64,000 bases of DNA, taken from NCBI GenBank assembly GCA_963812415.1, contig CAWEVH010000034.1, positions 1 to 64,000 of the forward strand, written 5' to 3'. Below the pieces are notes generated by a model, which did not search any database, was not told the origin of the DNA, and saw only the letters and a program-made list of their open reading frames with translations. This DNA is from JACVRW01 sp963812415. Its GTDB lineage: Bacteria; Actinomycetota; Thermoleophilia; Solirubrobacterales; Thermoleophilaceae. Below are positions 33,848 through 42,761 of the stretch, piece after piece (the first letter of the stretch is position 1; each line of letters starts with the position of its first letter). The position numbers and the translations under genes are program-made.

Positions 33848-34498
33848 GTGCGGTACATTCGTGACGTGGATGCACGGCGTACAGACGCCCTGAAGGCCTC
33901 CCCACGGCTGTTCGAGTCGGACCTCCTCGACAGGCTCTCGCGCGTTCACCCGATGGTCCCGCTGGTGATCTTCGTGCCCGCGATCGTGGTCCTCTTCACC
34001 ACTGGCGCTCGCGGCGAGCCCACGACGGTTCAGGTGGTCGGGCTCGTGCTGGCGGGCTACATGTTCTGGACGCTCACCGAGTACTGGATGCACCGCCTCG
34101 TGTTCCACTTCGAGCCCGAGGAGGGCATCGGCGCGCGCGTCCACTGGATCATCCATGGCGTGCACCACGACCACCCGAACGACCCGCTCCGGCTCGTGAT
34201 GCCGCCGTCCGTGAGCGTGCCCCTCGCGCTCGCCTTCTACGGGCTGTTCGTGCTCGTGCTCGGCACGCCGTGGGCGAACGTGTTCGCGTCGGGCTTCCTC
34301 GCCGGCTACCTGATCTACGACATGACGCACTACCACGTGCATCACCACCGGCCGCGCACACGGCTCGGCAAGCTGATGCGCGAGCTCCACATGCGCCACC
34401 ACTTCCAGGACGACACGAGGGGCTTCGGCGTCAGCGCCCCGTTCTGGGACTACGTGTTCGGCACGCCGCAGAAGCGCCGCGGGCGCCCCACCGGCTAG
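33848..34498 (+). CDS. Fatty acid hydroxylase superfamily protein
   Basis: Membrane di-iron oxygenase of 216 residues. It shows the histidine boxes of the sterol desaturase/fatty acid 2-hydroxylase group: YWMHRLVFHFE, HGVHHDHPND, THYHVHHHRPR and ELHMRHHFQDD, with FGVSAPFWDYVFGT near the end. Three to four helices carry the boxes. It probably hydroxylates a lipid chain at the cytoplasmic face; the substrate is unknown. Starts at GTG 33848 or GTG 33866. It converges on the SRPBCC gene with a four-base overlap. Confidence 0.9.
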   Translation: MRYIRDVDARRTDALKASPRLFESDLLDRLSRVHPMVPLVIFVPAIVVLFTTGARGEPTTVQVVGLVLAGYMFWTLTEYWMHRLVFHFEPEEGIGARVHWIIHGVHHDHPNDPLRLVMPPSVSVPLALAFYGLFVLVLGTPWANVFASGFLAGYLIYDMTHYHVHHHRPRTRLGKLMRELHMRHHFQDDTRGFGVSAPFWDYVFGTPQKRRGRPTG

Positions 34499-35037
34499 CC
34501 GCCGTCCCGTTCCACGTACGCCTCGTGCAACCGCTCCCAGCGGTCACGCGGCCAGTTGTCCCAGTCGCTGATCGGGCTGCCCGCGAGCGCGTCCTCGAGG
34601 AAGTCGATATGCACGTGCCAGCCGGCCGCCACCTCGGTTACGAAGTCATCGGGCAGCTCCGCGACGACGGTGAGCGTGAGCACGCAGCCGTCGGGCGCGT
34701 CCTCGAGCTCCCAGCGAATCCTGCCGTGGATGTCGGTGTCGAGCTCGAGCACGCGCGGCGGCTCGAAGACCGAGACCGTGCCTCTGGCGATCGCGGTGTT
34801 GCCCTCGTCGTCGGTGTTCAGCCAGCGGAGCACCACACGGCCGCCCTCGCGCCGATCGAACTCGTCCGCCGCCGCGAGCCAGCCGCGGAGCTCGGAGGGA
34901 TCCGTGAGCGCCCGCCAGACCCGCTCGGGTGGGTGGGCGAGCGGGCGCTCGTAGCGAAGGACGCGCCGTCCGTCGCGCTCCTCCACGCTCCCCAGCTGCT
35001 GCTGCTCTGCGCCGGTCCTATCCGCGTGCATGGTCAT
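34495..35037 (-). CDS. SRPBCC (AHSA1-like) domain protein
   Basis: Hydrophobic-cavity protein of 180 residues of the START/SRPBCC superfamily: RYERPLAHPPERVWRALTDP, ELRGWLAAADEFDRREGG, then VLRWLNTDDEG and a C-terminal helix GWHVHIDFLEDALAG. It is coupled to the ArsR regulator upstream by an ATGA overlap (35034-35037), a very common pair in actinobacteria; the ligand is unknown. Confidence 0.88.
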   Translation of the reverse strand: MTMHADRTGAEQQQLGSVEERDGRRVLRYERPLAHPPERVWRALTDPSELRGWLAAADEFDRREGGRVVLRWLNTDDEGNTAIARGTVSVFEPPRVLELDTDIHGRIRWELEDAPDGCVLTLTVVAELPDDFVTEVAAGWHVHIDFLEDALAGSPISDWDNWPRDRWERLHEAYVERDGG

Positions 35038-35339
35038 CCCTTCTCGTCGAGGTGACGTTCGAGTGCGTCGAGGTGGCCCGACCAGAGTCGCCGGTAGGGC
35101 TCGAGCCAGGCATCCACGTCGGCGAGCGGCGCCGGATCGAGTTCGTACCAGCGCCGCTGCGCCTCCGCCCTGACCTTCACGAGGCCGGCCTCGCGGAGCA
35201 CTCGCAGGTGCTTCGACACGCCGGGCTGACTGATGCCGAGCGCCTCGACGAGCTCGCCGACCGGCCGAGGCCGCTCGCGCAGGAGGTCGAGGATCGTGCG
35301 CCGGCTGGGCTCGGCGAGGACGGCGAACGTGGTGGCCAT
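35034..35339 (-). CDS. ArsR-family transcription regulator
   Basis: Small winged-helix repressor of 101 residues. The helix-turn-helix is VGELVEALGISQPGVSKHLR with LVKVRAEAQRRWYEL as the wing. There are no cysteines, so metal sensing of the ArsR/SmtB kind is unlikely; it belongs with the SRPBCC-paired group (PF12840-like). A 14-base palindrome 22 bases upstream is a candidate operator. Confidence 0.9.
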   Translation of the reverse strand: MATTFAVLAEPSRRTILDLLRERPRPVGELVEALGISQPGVSKHLRVLREAGLVKVRAEAQRRWYELDPAPLADVDAWLEPYRRLWSGHLDALERHLDEKG

Positions 35340-35360
35340 GGGCGGGCGAGTATAGCCGAA

Positions 35361-35374
35361 TAGCTATATAGCTA
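35361..35374. promoter_or_regulatory. Palindromic operator candidate
   Basis: Perfect 14-base palindrome TAGCTATATAGCTA, very AT-rich in a 70% GC background. It lies between the divergent ArsR (start 35339) and GNAT (start 35397) genes, so it could repress both. Confidence 0.6.
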
Positions 35375-35396
35375 GGCCTCCATACTCTCGTACTGG

Positions 35397-35906
35397 ATGC
35401 TGCGCTTGCGCACCGCTCAACGCGATGACGTCCAACTCCTACGTGCGCTGCTCCTGGAGGCGGCTTTCTGGCGACCCAACGTCGCGCGCCCACCAGCCGG
35501 CCAGGCGCTCGCCAACCCGGAGCTCGCGCGCTATGTGGAGGGCTTCGGTCGCTCGGGCGACTTCGGCCTCATCGCCGAGGAGGCCGCCGAACCGCTGGGG
35601 GCCGCCTGGTGGCGCCACTTCCAAGCGGGCGCGCCGGGCTACGGCTTCGTCGACGAAGCGATCCCCGAGCTCACCGCTGCCGTCCTGCCCGGCCACCGGG
35701 GACGGGGGATTGGCACGGCGTTGCTCGAAGCCCTCGATCGCGAGGCCCGCCGGAGAGGCATCAACCGGCTCAGCCTCAGCGTGGAACGAGACAACCCCGC
35801 CGTCGCGCTCTACCAGCGCCTCGGGTTCCGCGCCCTCGACGCCAGACGAGACGCCCTCACGATGGTGAGCGAACCGGAGCGGCCAGTCCCACGACGGAAC
35901 TTCTGA
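35397..35906 (+). CDS. GNAT-family N-acetyltransferase
   Basis: Acetyl-CoA dependent transferase of 169 residues: RLRTAQRDDVQLLRALL at the start, then AVLPGHRGRGIGTALLEALD (the acetyl-CoA binding R/QxxGxG/A motif) and NPAVALYQRLGFRALDARRD at the end. The substrate cannot be told. Divergent from the ArsR/SRPBCC pair. Confidence 0.9.
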   Translation: MLRLRTAQRDDVQLLRALLLEAAFWRPNVARPPAGQALANPELARYVEGFGRSGDFGLIAEEAAEPLGAAWWRHFQAGAPGYGFVDEAIPELTAAVLPGHRGRGIGTALLEALDREARRRGINRLSLSVERDNPAVALYQRLGFRALDARRDALTMVSEPERPVPRRNF

Positions 35907-35920
35907 GCGGAAGCACCAAG

Positions 35921-36004
35921 TGCGGCTGAGAGGATTCGAACCTCCACGGGGTTTCCCCCACGAGCTCCTGAAGCTCGCGTGTATACCAGTTTCACCACAG
36001 CCGC
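35921..36004 (-). tRNA. tRNA-Leu (anticodon CAG)
   Basis: On the minus strand the acceptor GCGGCTG pairs with CAGCCGC, the anticodon stem CGAGC/GCTCG encloses TTCAGGA with anticodon CAG, a long variable arm (TGGGGGAAACCCCGT) marks a class II tRNA, and the T loop is TTCGAAT. Discriminator A; CCA not encoded. Confidence 0.95.
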
Positions 36005-36032
36005 GTGGACGGCCTAGGGTAGCGCCTGGGGC

Positions 36033-36365
36033 TCACTCCTTCGGGCCGATCGCGCGTAGGAGTGGGGCCACGCTGTCGCGTCGGTTGATGCGGATGTCGT
36101 TCAGGCGATAGCGGTAGCGCCGGTACTGAATCCCGACTCGCTCGCATGCTTCGGCGAACAGGTCAGCGATGTCGTCGGAACGGTTTGCGAACTGATACGA
36201 GGGATAGCTGTAGCGCCCCGTCCGATTGACGAAGTAGCAACCGTCCGACTCGATGCAGCCACGGATGAAGTTCATCGGGGCCTGCTCGACGCAGCGGCGC
36301 TGCCAGTCCTCGAGCACGATCGGGCGCTCGTGCTTCTTGCCGGGTCCGTGCTCATACGAACACAT
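36033..36365 (-). pseudogene. C-terminal remnant of a LAGLIDADG-like DNA-binding protein
   Basis: The 110 residues from ATG at 36365 read HGPGKKHERPIVLEDWQRR, APMNFIRGCIESDGCYFVNR, YPSYQFANRSDDIADLF and INRRDSVAPLLRAIGPKE. This is the C-terminal half of a family found in many actinobacteria. The complete form, as I recall it, begins with a helix-turn-helix and a first LAGLIDADG-like repeat (LLGLYLGDG). Here those parts are absent and the frame just upstream is noise, so the gene is 5'-truncated, next to tRNA-Leu and abutting the sodA promoter region. Confidence 0.6.
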
Positions 36366-36434
36366 GTTCGCAGGATGTCCAGACGGCACCGCATAGAGTC
36401 CTTTCAACAGAGAGAAACCGGGAACAGGAGAGAC

Positions 36435-37043
<609 letters not shown>

Positions 37044-37177
37044 GGACACCAACGCTCCGGCGCGGGCCGAGCCCGCGCCCTCGCGCCCGACGGGCGACCC
37101 AGGCCGGATGGCTGGGGCGGCGTCGCTCGCGCGCCCGCGCGAGCGCGCACCGCCCGTGCCTATCCTTGACCACGTAG

Positions 37178-37615
37178 ATGAGCGACTGGATCGGACACGC
37201 CGAGACCACCCTCGAGCGCGGCGGCTACCGGCTGAGCGCCCCGCGCGCCGCTGTGGTGGCCACGCTGGCCGACCTGCGCTGCAGCGTCACCGCCAAGGAG
37301 ATCGCGGACCACCTGCACGAGCGCGGCGAGGACGTGGGCGTGGCCAGCATCTACCGCACGCTCGAGCTGCTCGACCGCCTCGAGCTGGCGCGCCGGGTGG
37401 ACGTCGCGGAGGGCGTGGCCCGCTACGAGCCGATCGACCCGAGCGGCGATCATCACCACCACCTCGTCTGCGTGAGCTGCGGCGAGGTCTCGGCCTTCGA
37501 GGACCGCGAGCTCGAGCGGGCGATCGAGAGCCTGTCCGGGCGGGTGGAGTATTCGGTGGCCGCGCATGACGTGACGCTCCGGGGCGAATGCCCCGCCTGT
37601 CGCAGCGCACGCTGA
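37178..37615 (+). CDS. Fur-family metal regulator (Zur-like)
   Basis: Metal-dependent repressor of 145 residues. The winged-helix part is KEIADHLHERGEDVGVASIYRTLELLD; the metal-binding region has DHHHHLVCVSCG and the C-terminal CPAC, so both zinc cysteine pairs are present. Next to a convergent ZnuA-like lipoprotein gene whose promoter holds a Fur/Zur-type box, so Zur is the most likely type; Fur is possible. Confidence 0.88.
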   Translation: MSDWIGHAETTLERGGYRLSAPRAAVVATLADLRCSVTAKEIADHLHERGEDVGVASIYRTLELLDRLELARRVDVAEGVARYEPIDPSGDHHHHLVCVSCGEVSAFEDRELERAIESLSGRVEYSVAAHDVTLRGECPACRSAR

Positions 37616-37626
37616 GCCCCGTGCGG

Positions 37627-38553
37627 CTACCTCACCGGCAGCGCTCGCTCCCGCCGCTCATCCCGCTGCACGAGCGCGTCCGCATTCGCACGCATCGCAC
37701 CCGTGTAGGTCTCCGCCCCGGAGCCCTCGGGGCCGAGGCTGTCCGTCCAGAGCCGCCCGCCCACCGCGGCCCCCGACTCGCGTGAGATCGCCTGCTCGAG
37801 CTTCTGAGAGATGCCCGACTCGGGAAAGACGGCGCTCACCCGGTGCTCCTCGATCTGCTCGACCAGCGCCTCCACGTCGGCGGCCGAGGGCTGCGCCTGG
37901 CTCGACAGCGACGGAATCACGGAGCCGACCACGTCGAGCCCGTAGCGGCGCGCGAGGTAGGCGAGCGAGTCGTGCGTGGTCACGAGGCTGCGCCGAGCCT
38001 CGGGAACGCGCGCGAAGCAGGCCGCGAGCTCGCGATCGAGCGCGCGCAGCTCGCGGGCGTAGGCCGCGGCCGACCGCTCGTAGGCGGAGCGCCGCTCGGG
38101 ATCCGCATCCGCCAGCGCGCGGCCGATGGCGCCGGCCGCGAGGACCGCGTTGCGCGGGTCCTGCCACCAGTGCGGGTCGACCTCGCCGTCGCCGGCGCGG
38201 ATCGGCGTCACCGCGTCCACGAGGCTCACCACCTCGTCCGCGTCCGCGCCGGCGCCCTCGAGCAGCTCGTCCAGCCACTCGTCGACCTCTCCGCCCGACC
38301 GGAAGACGACGTCGGCCTTGCCGATCGCGGCCACGTCGCTCGGTCGCGGCTCGTAGCCGTGGGGGTCGGCGCCCGACTCGAGCAGCCCGGTCACCTCGAC
38401 CCGGGCGCCGCCGACCTGGCGCACCAGCTCGGCCACGTGGCTGGTCGTCGCGACGGCGCGGAGCTCGCTGCCACCGGAGGAGTCGTCAGCGCAGCCCGCC
38501 GCCGCGATGGCCGGCACGAGCAGCAGCGAGACGAGGACGCCGAGGGCGCGCAC
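37627..38553 (-). CDS. znuA: Zinc (or manganese) ABC transporter substrate-binding lipoprotein
   Basis: Cluster A-I metal-binding lipoprotein of 308 residues; the signal ends in the lipobox AAAGC. It has the TroA/ZnuA features: VEVTGLLESGADPHGYEPRP with one His ligand, DPHWWQDPRNAV with the second, VTTHDSLAYLARRYGLDVVG with the third, and SAVFPESGISQKLEQAI before the final Asp. There is no His-rich loop, so manganese or iron is also possible. The transport ATPase and permease are not in the window, so this is an orphan binding protein. A Zur-like box lies 17 bases before the start. Confidence 0.9.
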   Translation of the reverse strand: MRALGVLVSLLLVPAIAAAGCADDSSGGSELRAVATTSHVAELVRQVGGARVEVTGLLESGADPHGYEPRPSDVAAIGKADVVFRSGGEVDEWLDELLEGAGADADEVVSLVDAVTPIRAGDGEVDPHWWQDPRNAVLAAGAIGRALADADPERRSAYERSAAAYARELRALDRELAACFARVPEARRSLVTTHDSLAYLARRYGLDVVGSVIPSLSSQAQPSAADVEALVEQIEEHRVSAVFPESGISQKLEQAISRESGAAVGGRLWTDSLGPEGSGAETYTGAMRANADALVQRDERRERALPVR

Positions 38554-38569
38554 GCGGTCGGATGATAGT

Positions 38570-38582
38570 GAGAATCATTCTC
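38570..38582. promoter_or_regulatory. Zur/Fur box candidate
   Basis: The 13-base inverted repeat GAGAATCATTCTC sits 17 bases upstream of the ZnuA-like start. It fits the Fur/Zur operator pattern, and a Fur-family gene lies right beyond the lipoprotein gene. Confidence 0.75.
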
Positions 38583-38966
38583 GCCGAGCTCGGAGGACGG
38601 CGAGCGGGTGCCCGAGCCGGAGCGGCGCACGGGAGCGGCGAACGGTTACGGCGAGCGGCGAGCGGCGCTAGCGGCCGGCCGAGCGAGCGGCGGCTGCAGC
38701 GGGCGACCTGGGAGGTGCCCGTCGCAGTCGCCGCCACCATGGCACGTCGAGCTCCTCCCTCAGCTCGAGCACCGCTCGGTAATCCGCGAGCGACCACCTA
38801 TCGGGGACGTCGCACTCCATCGGCGCCAGCGCCTTGTCCCGCACTTGCCAGCTGACTGAATCTCTCTGCAAGGTTCCCTTGCTCCCCGATCGGCGATGTC
38901 CCCCAATCACGGCGCACTAGATGTACCCGCTCACGGGGCATTTCATGCCGCTGACATGATCAGCGC
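38583..38966. other. Intergenic stretch without a clear gene
   Basis: This 384-base stretch separates the divergent ZnuA-like and MBL-rhodanese genes. It has a GC-rich run of CGGCGAG repeats at 38640-38670. On the minus strand at 38715-38820 a short frame reads VPDRWSLADYRAVLELREEL, which looks protein-like but has no start context or known relatives. No other feature seen. Confidence 0.5.
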
Positions 38967-40340
38967 GTGATCTTCCGTCAGTTCGTGCATGACGACCTCG
39001 GCTGTGCCTCCTATTTCGTCGGCGACCTGGACGCCGGCGTTGCCGCCGTCGTCGACCCGCGCTTCGAGATCGACGAGTACCTCGGCTACGCCCGCTACCT
39101 CGGCGTCCAGATCGATCACGTGCTCGAGACCCACAACCACGCCGACCACGTGTCCGGCCACGGCAGGCTCGCCGAGGCCACCGGCGCCACGATCCACATC
39201 CACCGCCTGGCGGACGCCGAGTACGCGCACGAACCACTCGAGGACGGCGATGAGCTCCAGCTCGGGGCGCTCACCGTCCGGGCCGTCCACACGCCCGGCC
39301 ACCGGCCCGAGCACACGGCCTATGCGCTGGTCGACACCGCGCGAGGGGACGAGCCCTGGGCGGTGCTCACGGGCGACAGCCTGTTCGTGGGCGACGTCGC
39401 CCGGCCCGACCTGGCCATCGAGAAGGAGGAGGGAGCGCGCGACATCTTCAGGAGCCTCCACGGGGCCCTGCTCTCCCTGCCCGCCGAGACCGAGGTCTGG
39501 CCCGGCCACCTCGGTGGCTCGCTCTGCGGCGGCCCCGGCATGGACATGAAGGTGTCCTCCACGATCGGCTTCGAGCGGCGCCACAACGCGCTGCTCTCAG
39601 AGGACGAGGACCTGTTCGTGGAGCACGCGCTCGCCGCGCTCGGCCCGCAGCCGCCGAACTTCCAGGCGATCGTGGCCCTGAACCGCGGGCCGCTCCTGAG
39701 CGCCGGCGTGGAGGTGATGCCGCTCACGCCGCGCCAGGTCGAGGGTCGCCGCGCCGAGGGCGCCCTGATCGTGGACGTGCGCACCGACCTGCAGTTCGAC
39801 GAGGCGCACATCCCGGGCGCGGTCTGCATCACGATGCTCCGTCAGGGCTTCGGAACCAAGCTCGCCTGGGTGGCCGACCGCGAGCAGGAGATCGTGCTCG
39901 TGGGGCGCGACGATCACGACGCGCACGCGGCGGCGAGGCTTGCCACGGCTGTCGGCATCCGCAAGCTCGGCGGCTTCCTCGCGGGCGGCATGACGAGCTG
40001 GCGCGCCGAGCACCGCGAGGTGGAGAGCATCGCCCGCTGGACCGTCGAGGAGCTGGCCGAGCGGGCCGACGGCGTGCAGATCGTGGACAACCGCGAGCAC
40101 AGCGAGTGGGTCGAGGGCCACATCCCCGGCTCGCTGCACGTGCCCTACCACGACCTCCAGTCGCTACCGGACGCGATCGACCCCGCCCGCCCGGTGGCCG
40201 CGATCTGCGCCTCCGGGCAGCGCAGCGCCACCGCCGCCAGCCTGCTCCAGGCTCACGGCGTGCGCGAGGTGATCCACGTGGTCGACGGAGGCGTGCCCCG
40301 CTGGGGCCACCTGGGCCACGCGCTCGCGCGGGGCGACTAG
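38967..40340 (+). CDS. MBL-fold hydrolase with two rhodanese domains
   Basis: Soluble protein of 457 residues. The N-terminal 250 residues form a metallo-beta-lactamase domain with THNHADHVSGHG and later HTPGHRPEHTAY and TGDSLFVGDVARPD, as in persulfide dioxygenases (ETHE1/BlaT type). Two rhodanese domains follow. In the first the catalytic cysteine position is LVGRDDHD, so it should be inactive; the second keeps the cysteine in ICASGQRSATAA. The protein likely handles thiol persulfides in sulfur detoxification; this role is inferred from the family. GTG start at 38967. Confidence 0.9.
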   Translation: MIFRQFVHDDLGCASYFVGDLDAGVAAVVDPRFEIDEYLGYARYLGVQIDHVLETHNHADHVSGHGRLAEATGATIHIHRLADAEYAHEPLEDGDELQLGALTVRAVHTPGHRPEHTAYALVDTARGDEPWAVLTGDSLFVGDVARPDLAIEKEEGARDIFRSLHGALLSLPAETEVWPGHLGGSLCGGPGMDMKVSSTIGFERRHNALLSEDEDLFVEHALAALGPQPPNFQAIVALNRGPLLSAGVEVMPLTPRQVEGRRAEGALIVDVRTDLQFDEAHIPGAVCITMLRQGFGTKLAWVADREQEIVLVGRDDHDAHAAARLATAVGIRKLGGFLAGGMTSWRAEHREVESIARWTVEELAERADGVQIVDNREHSEWVEGHIPGSLHVPYHDLQSLPDAIDPARPVAAICASGQRSATAASLLQAHGVREVIHVVDGGVPRWGHLGHALARGD

Positions 40341-40347
40341 GCCGGCA

Positions 40348-40515
40348 CTAGGCGTCCGAGGCCTCGTAGGCCCGCTGGTCGACCAGCGCCTTCACCTGGT
40401 CGTCCGAGAGCTGGCCCGGGTGGTCCTCGTCGGCGTGCGCGCGAACGGCCTTCAACAGATCCTCGTCGGTGCCCGCCTGCACCGTCTTGCCGCAGTCGCA
40501 GTCGATGACTCTCAT
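40348..40515 (-). CDS. DUF1059 family small protein
   Basis: A 55-residue protein, MRVIDCDCGKTVQAGTDEDL onward, with the CDCG motif typical of DUF1059 and a helical end (LSDDQVKALVDQRAYEAS). Its function is unknown; the two cysteines may bind metal. It converges on the MBL-rhodanese gene, seven bases past its stop. Confidence 0.85.
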   Translation of the reverse strand: MRVIDCDCGKTVQAGTDEDLLKAVRAHADEDHPGQLSDDQVKALVDQRAYEASDA

Positions 40516-40635
40516 GCAGCGCAGGCTACTCCTTCATAGGCTGTTCGCCCGGGTCAACGACTCGGGGAGCGGTTGACGGAGGCCGCTGACGGGTACATAT
40601 CCGGCGTCCGTGAATCGTCACGCTCGGGGAGACTC

Positions 40636-42060
40636 ATGCGCCATCTCAGGCTCGCTGTCCTAGCCGTCGTCGTCATCCTTGCCCTGCCGGCGCCGCCGCC
40701 CAGGCAGGCCACAGGCCGCTCGAAACCGCGGTCAAGGGCCCGGTCCAGCAGGACGGCGCCGCCCTGAACATGGAGGTGGTGGGCCACACCGACATCGGCG
40801 GCCGCGGCTACAACGCGGACGTCTGGGTCCACAAGGACCACGCCTACGTCGGGAGCTGGGGCTTCTCGGACTGGAACGACGGCGGCGAGCAGCGCTTCTG
40901 CCCGAACGACGGCGTGGCGGTGATCGACTCGAGCGATCCGACCGACCCGACCGAGGTCTCCACGCTCGGTCGCCCGACGGCACGTCGGCCGAGGACGTGG
41001 TGGCGTTCACCGCGCGGTACGGGCCGATGGCCGGTCGCGACATCGCGGCGGTCGGCATCCAGGTCTGCGGCGGCAGCCGCTACGACACGAGGACTTCCAG
41101 CGCGGCCTGCAGCTCTTCGACGTGACCGACCCGGCCAACCCGGACGAGCTCGGCTTCCTCGACACCGGCTGCTGCACGCGCGGCCTGCACGAGCTCGAGG
41201 TGCAGCACCGGGCCGACCTTGGGCGCACGTTCGTGTACGCGAGCGTTCCGGCCAGCGAGTACCCGGACGCGCTCTCGCCCTCCGGCGTGCGCGACCAGGC
41301 AGAGCCGCGGCGACTTCCGCCTGCTCGAGGTGACCGATCCGGCAGAACCCGGCGGAGATCTCCGACTGGGGCGTCGTGAAGAACGACGGCGGCCCGCTCG
41401 AGACCCGGCGCTCGGCTGCGACCCCGACCCGATCTACGGGCACAGCGTCGAGCCCTCGGCCGACGGCAAGCTGGCGTTCGTCGCCTACTGGGACAGCGGC
41501 TTCGTCGCGCTCGACCTGAGCGATCCGGAGAACCCGACCTACCTGGGTGACACCGACTACGGGGCGGACGAGGACGGCGACGCTCACTCCTCGCAATGGG
41601 ACGAGGGCCGCGAGCTGCTCTTCTCGGCGCCGACGAGGACTTCTGCAAGACCTCCGGCCCCGACACCGAGAAGGGCTTCGGCTACCTGCGCGCGTGGGAC
41701 TACTCGGACTTCGCGGACCCGGTGCAGATAGGCGAGTACCGCACGCCGAACTCGTCCGGCAGCAAGGACGTGGGCGCCGGCGACTACACGATCCACAACC
41801 CCCTGATCGTGGGCACCGACCTGTACATCTCCTGGTACACGGACGGCATCCGCGTGGTGGACGCCGTCGATCCGAGGAACCTGAGGGAGGTCGCGTACTT
41901 CGTGCCGCCCTCGGCCAAGAACCCGGTGCAGCCCTCGCAGCGGGGCACGCTCACGAACGCGACCCAGGTCTGGGGCGTCGCTCACGACGACTCCAGCGAC
42001 CTCGTCTACGCGAGCGACATGAACTCCGGGCTCTGGATCGTGCGGAGGACGGGCCCCTAG
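40636..42060 (+). pseudogene. LVIVP-repeat secreted protein, at least six frameshifts
   Basis: The start is ATG at 40636 with a signal peptide RLAVLAVVVILALP. The family repeats appear one after another but in changing frames: VVGHTDIGGRGYNADVWVHK, GVAVIDSSDPTDPTEV, LQLFDVTDPANPDELGFLDT, FRLLEVTDPAEPGG, FVALDLSDPENPTYLGDTDY and IRVVDAVDPRNLREVAYFV, ending LWIVRRTGP. Only the last 430 bases are free of breaks. The intact paralog at 5896-7317 shows what a full copy looks like. Breaks lie mostly at short C or G runs, so assembly error is as likely as real decay. Confidence 0.8.
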
Positions 42061-42115
42061 CCAGCTGGAGGACTTCGTTGACAGCGTCACGCGGGGCAAC
42101 CCGACGGAGGTCAAG

Positions 42116-42487
42116 GTGCTGCTGGCCTCCGTCGCCCTCGCGCTCGCCGTCTACCAGCTGGTGCTGATCGCCGTCGGCTACGGCAAGCTCCGTCCGCCCT
42201 TCCTCGAGGCACGGCCGGCGGCGTCGGCTCACCGGGCGGTCGGCGACACGATCGCCGTGCTGCTCGTGGTCACGGCGTTCATGTGCGTGAGCTACTTCGG
42301 CTTCGAGGACGACGCCACCCTGCACGTGATCGCGGGCGTGAGCCTGCTCGCGATCCTCGCGATCAAGATCGTCGTGGTGCGCTGGTGGCACTCGATGGGG
42401 CGGCTGCTCCCGGGCCTCGGCATCTCGGTGTGGCTGCTCCTCGCGCTCACCTGGATCACCTCGGCCGGGGACTTCCTCGCGGGATGA
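42116..42487 (+). CDS. Four-helix membrane protein (possibly DUF6529-like)
   Basis: Membrane protein of about 123 residues with four helices: LLASVALALAVYQLVLIAVG, TIAVLLVVTAFMCVSYFGF, TLHVIAGVSLLAILAIKIVVV and GLGISVWLLLALTWITSAGD. Histidines at helix ends (AHRAVGD, LHVIAG, WWHSMGR) suggest a heme b protein, and actinobacterial DUF6529 proteins look like this. GTG at 42116 is the only in-frame start seen; the frame stays protein-like upstream (FVDSVTRGNPTEVKV), so the true start may lie before it. It overlaps the next gene by ATGA. Confidence 0.68.
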   Translation: MLLASVALALAVYQLVLIAVGYGKLRPPFLEARPAASAHRAVGDTIAVLLVVTAFMCVSYFGFEDDATLHVIAGVSLLAILAIKIVVVRWWHSMGRLLPGLGISVWLLLALTWITSAGDFLAG

Positions 42488-42687
42488 AGGGACGCTCGCA
42501 CGCCGTGCAGATGCTCGGCTCGCTGCTGGTGGCGGCGGCGATCGTGGTCGTGGCGATCGTGATCGTCACCTCGCAGTTCGGCTCGACGAGCGCCGCCGAG
42601 CGCGAGCTCCAGGAGAACCGGCTCGAGCTCCAGGAGGAGCGTCTCGAGCAGCGCGAGGAGCGCCTCGAGGAGCTGCGGGAGGACTGA
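42484..42687 (+). CDS. Small membrane protein with charged coiled-coil
   Basis: A 67-residue protein with one transmembrane helix (LGSLLVAAAIVVVAIVIVTS) and a highly regular E/R/L-rich coiled-coil tail (LELQEERLEQREERLEELRE). Its role is unknown. The ATG overlaps the stop of the four-helix gene (ATGA), so the two are co-translated and may act together. Confidence 0.75.
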   Translation: MKGRSHAVQMLGSLLVAAAIVVVAIVIVTSQFGSTSAAERELQENRLELQEERLEQREERLEELRED

Positions 42688-42761
42688 CGTCCGGAAGCGC
42701 TCGCCGGGCGGGAAGCTCCAGATGATCGTGCCCGCCGGCGGGGCTCAGACCGCGGACGAGC

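Noticed and set aside
38668..38910. 80-codon minus-strand frame with WSLADYRAVLELREEL
   Set aside because: One part looks protein-like, but the ends are low complexity and there is no ribosome site; kept only as a note in the intergenic entry.
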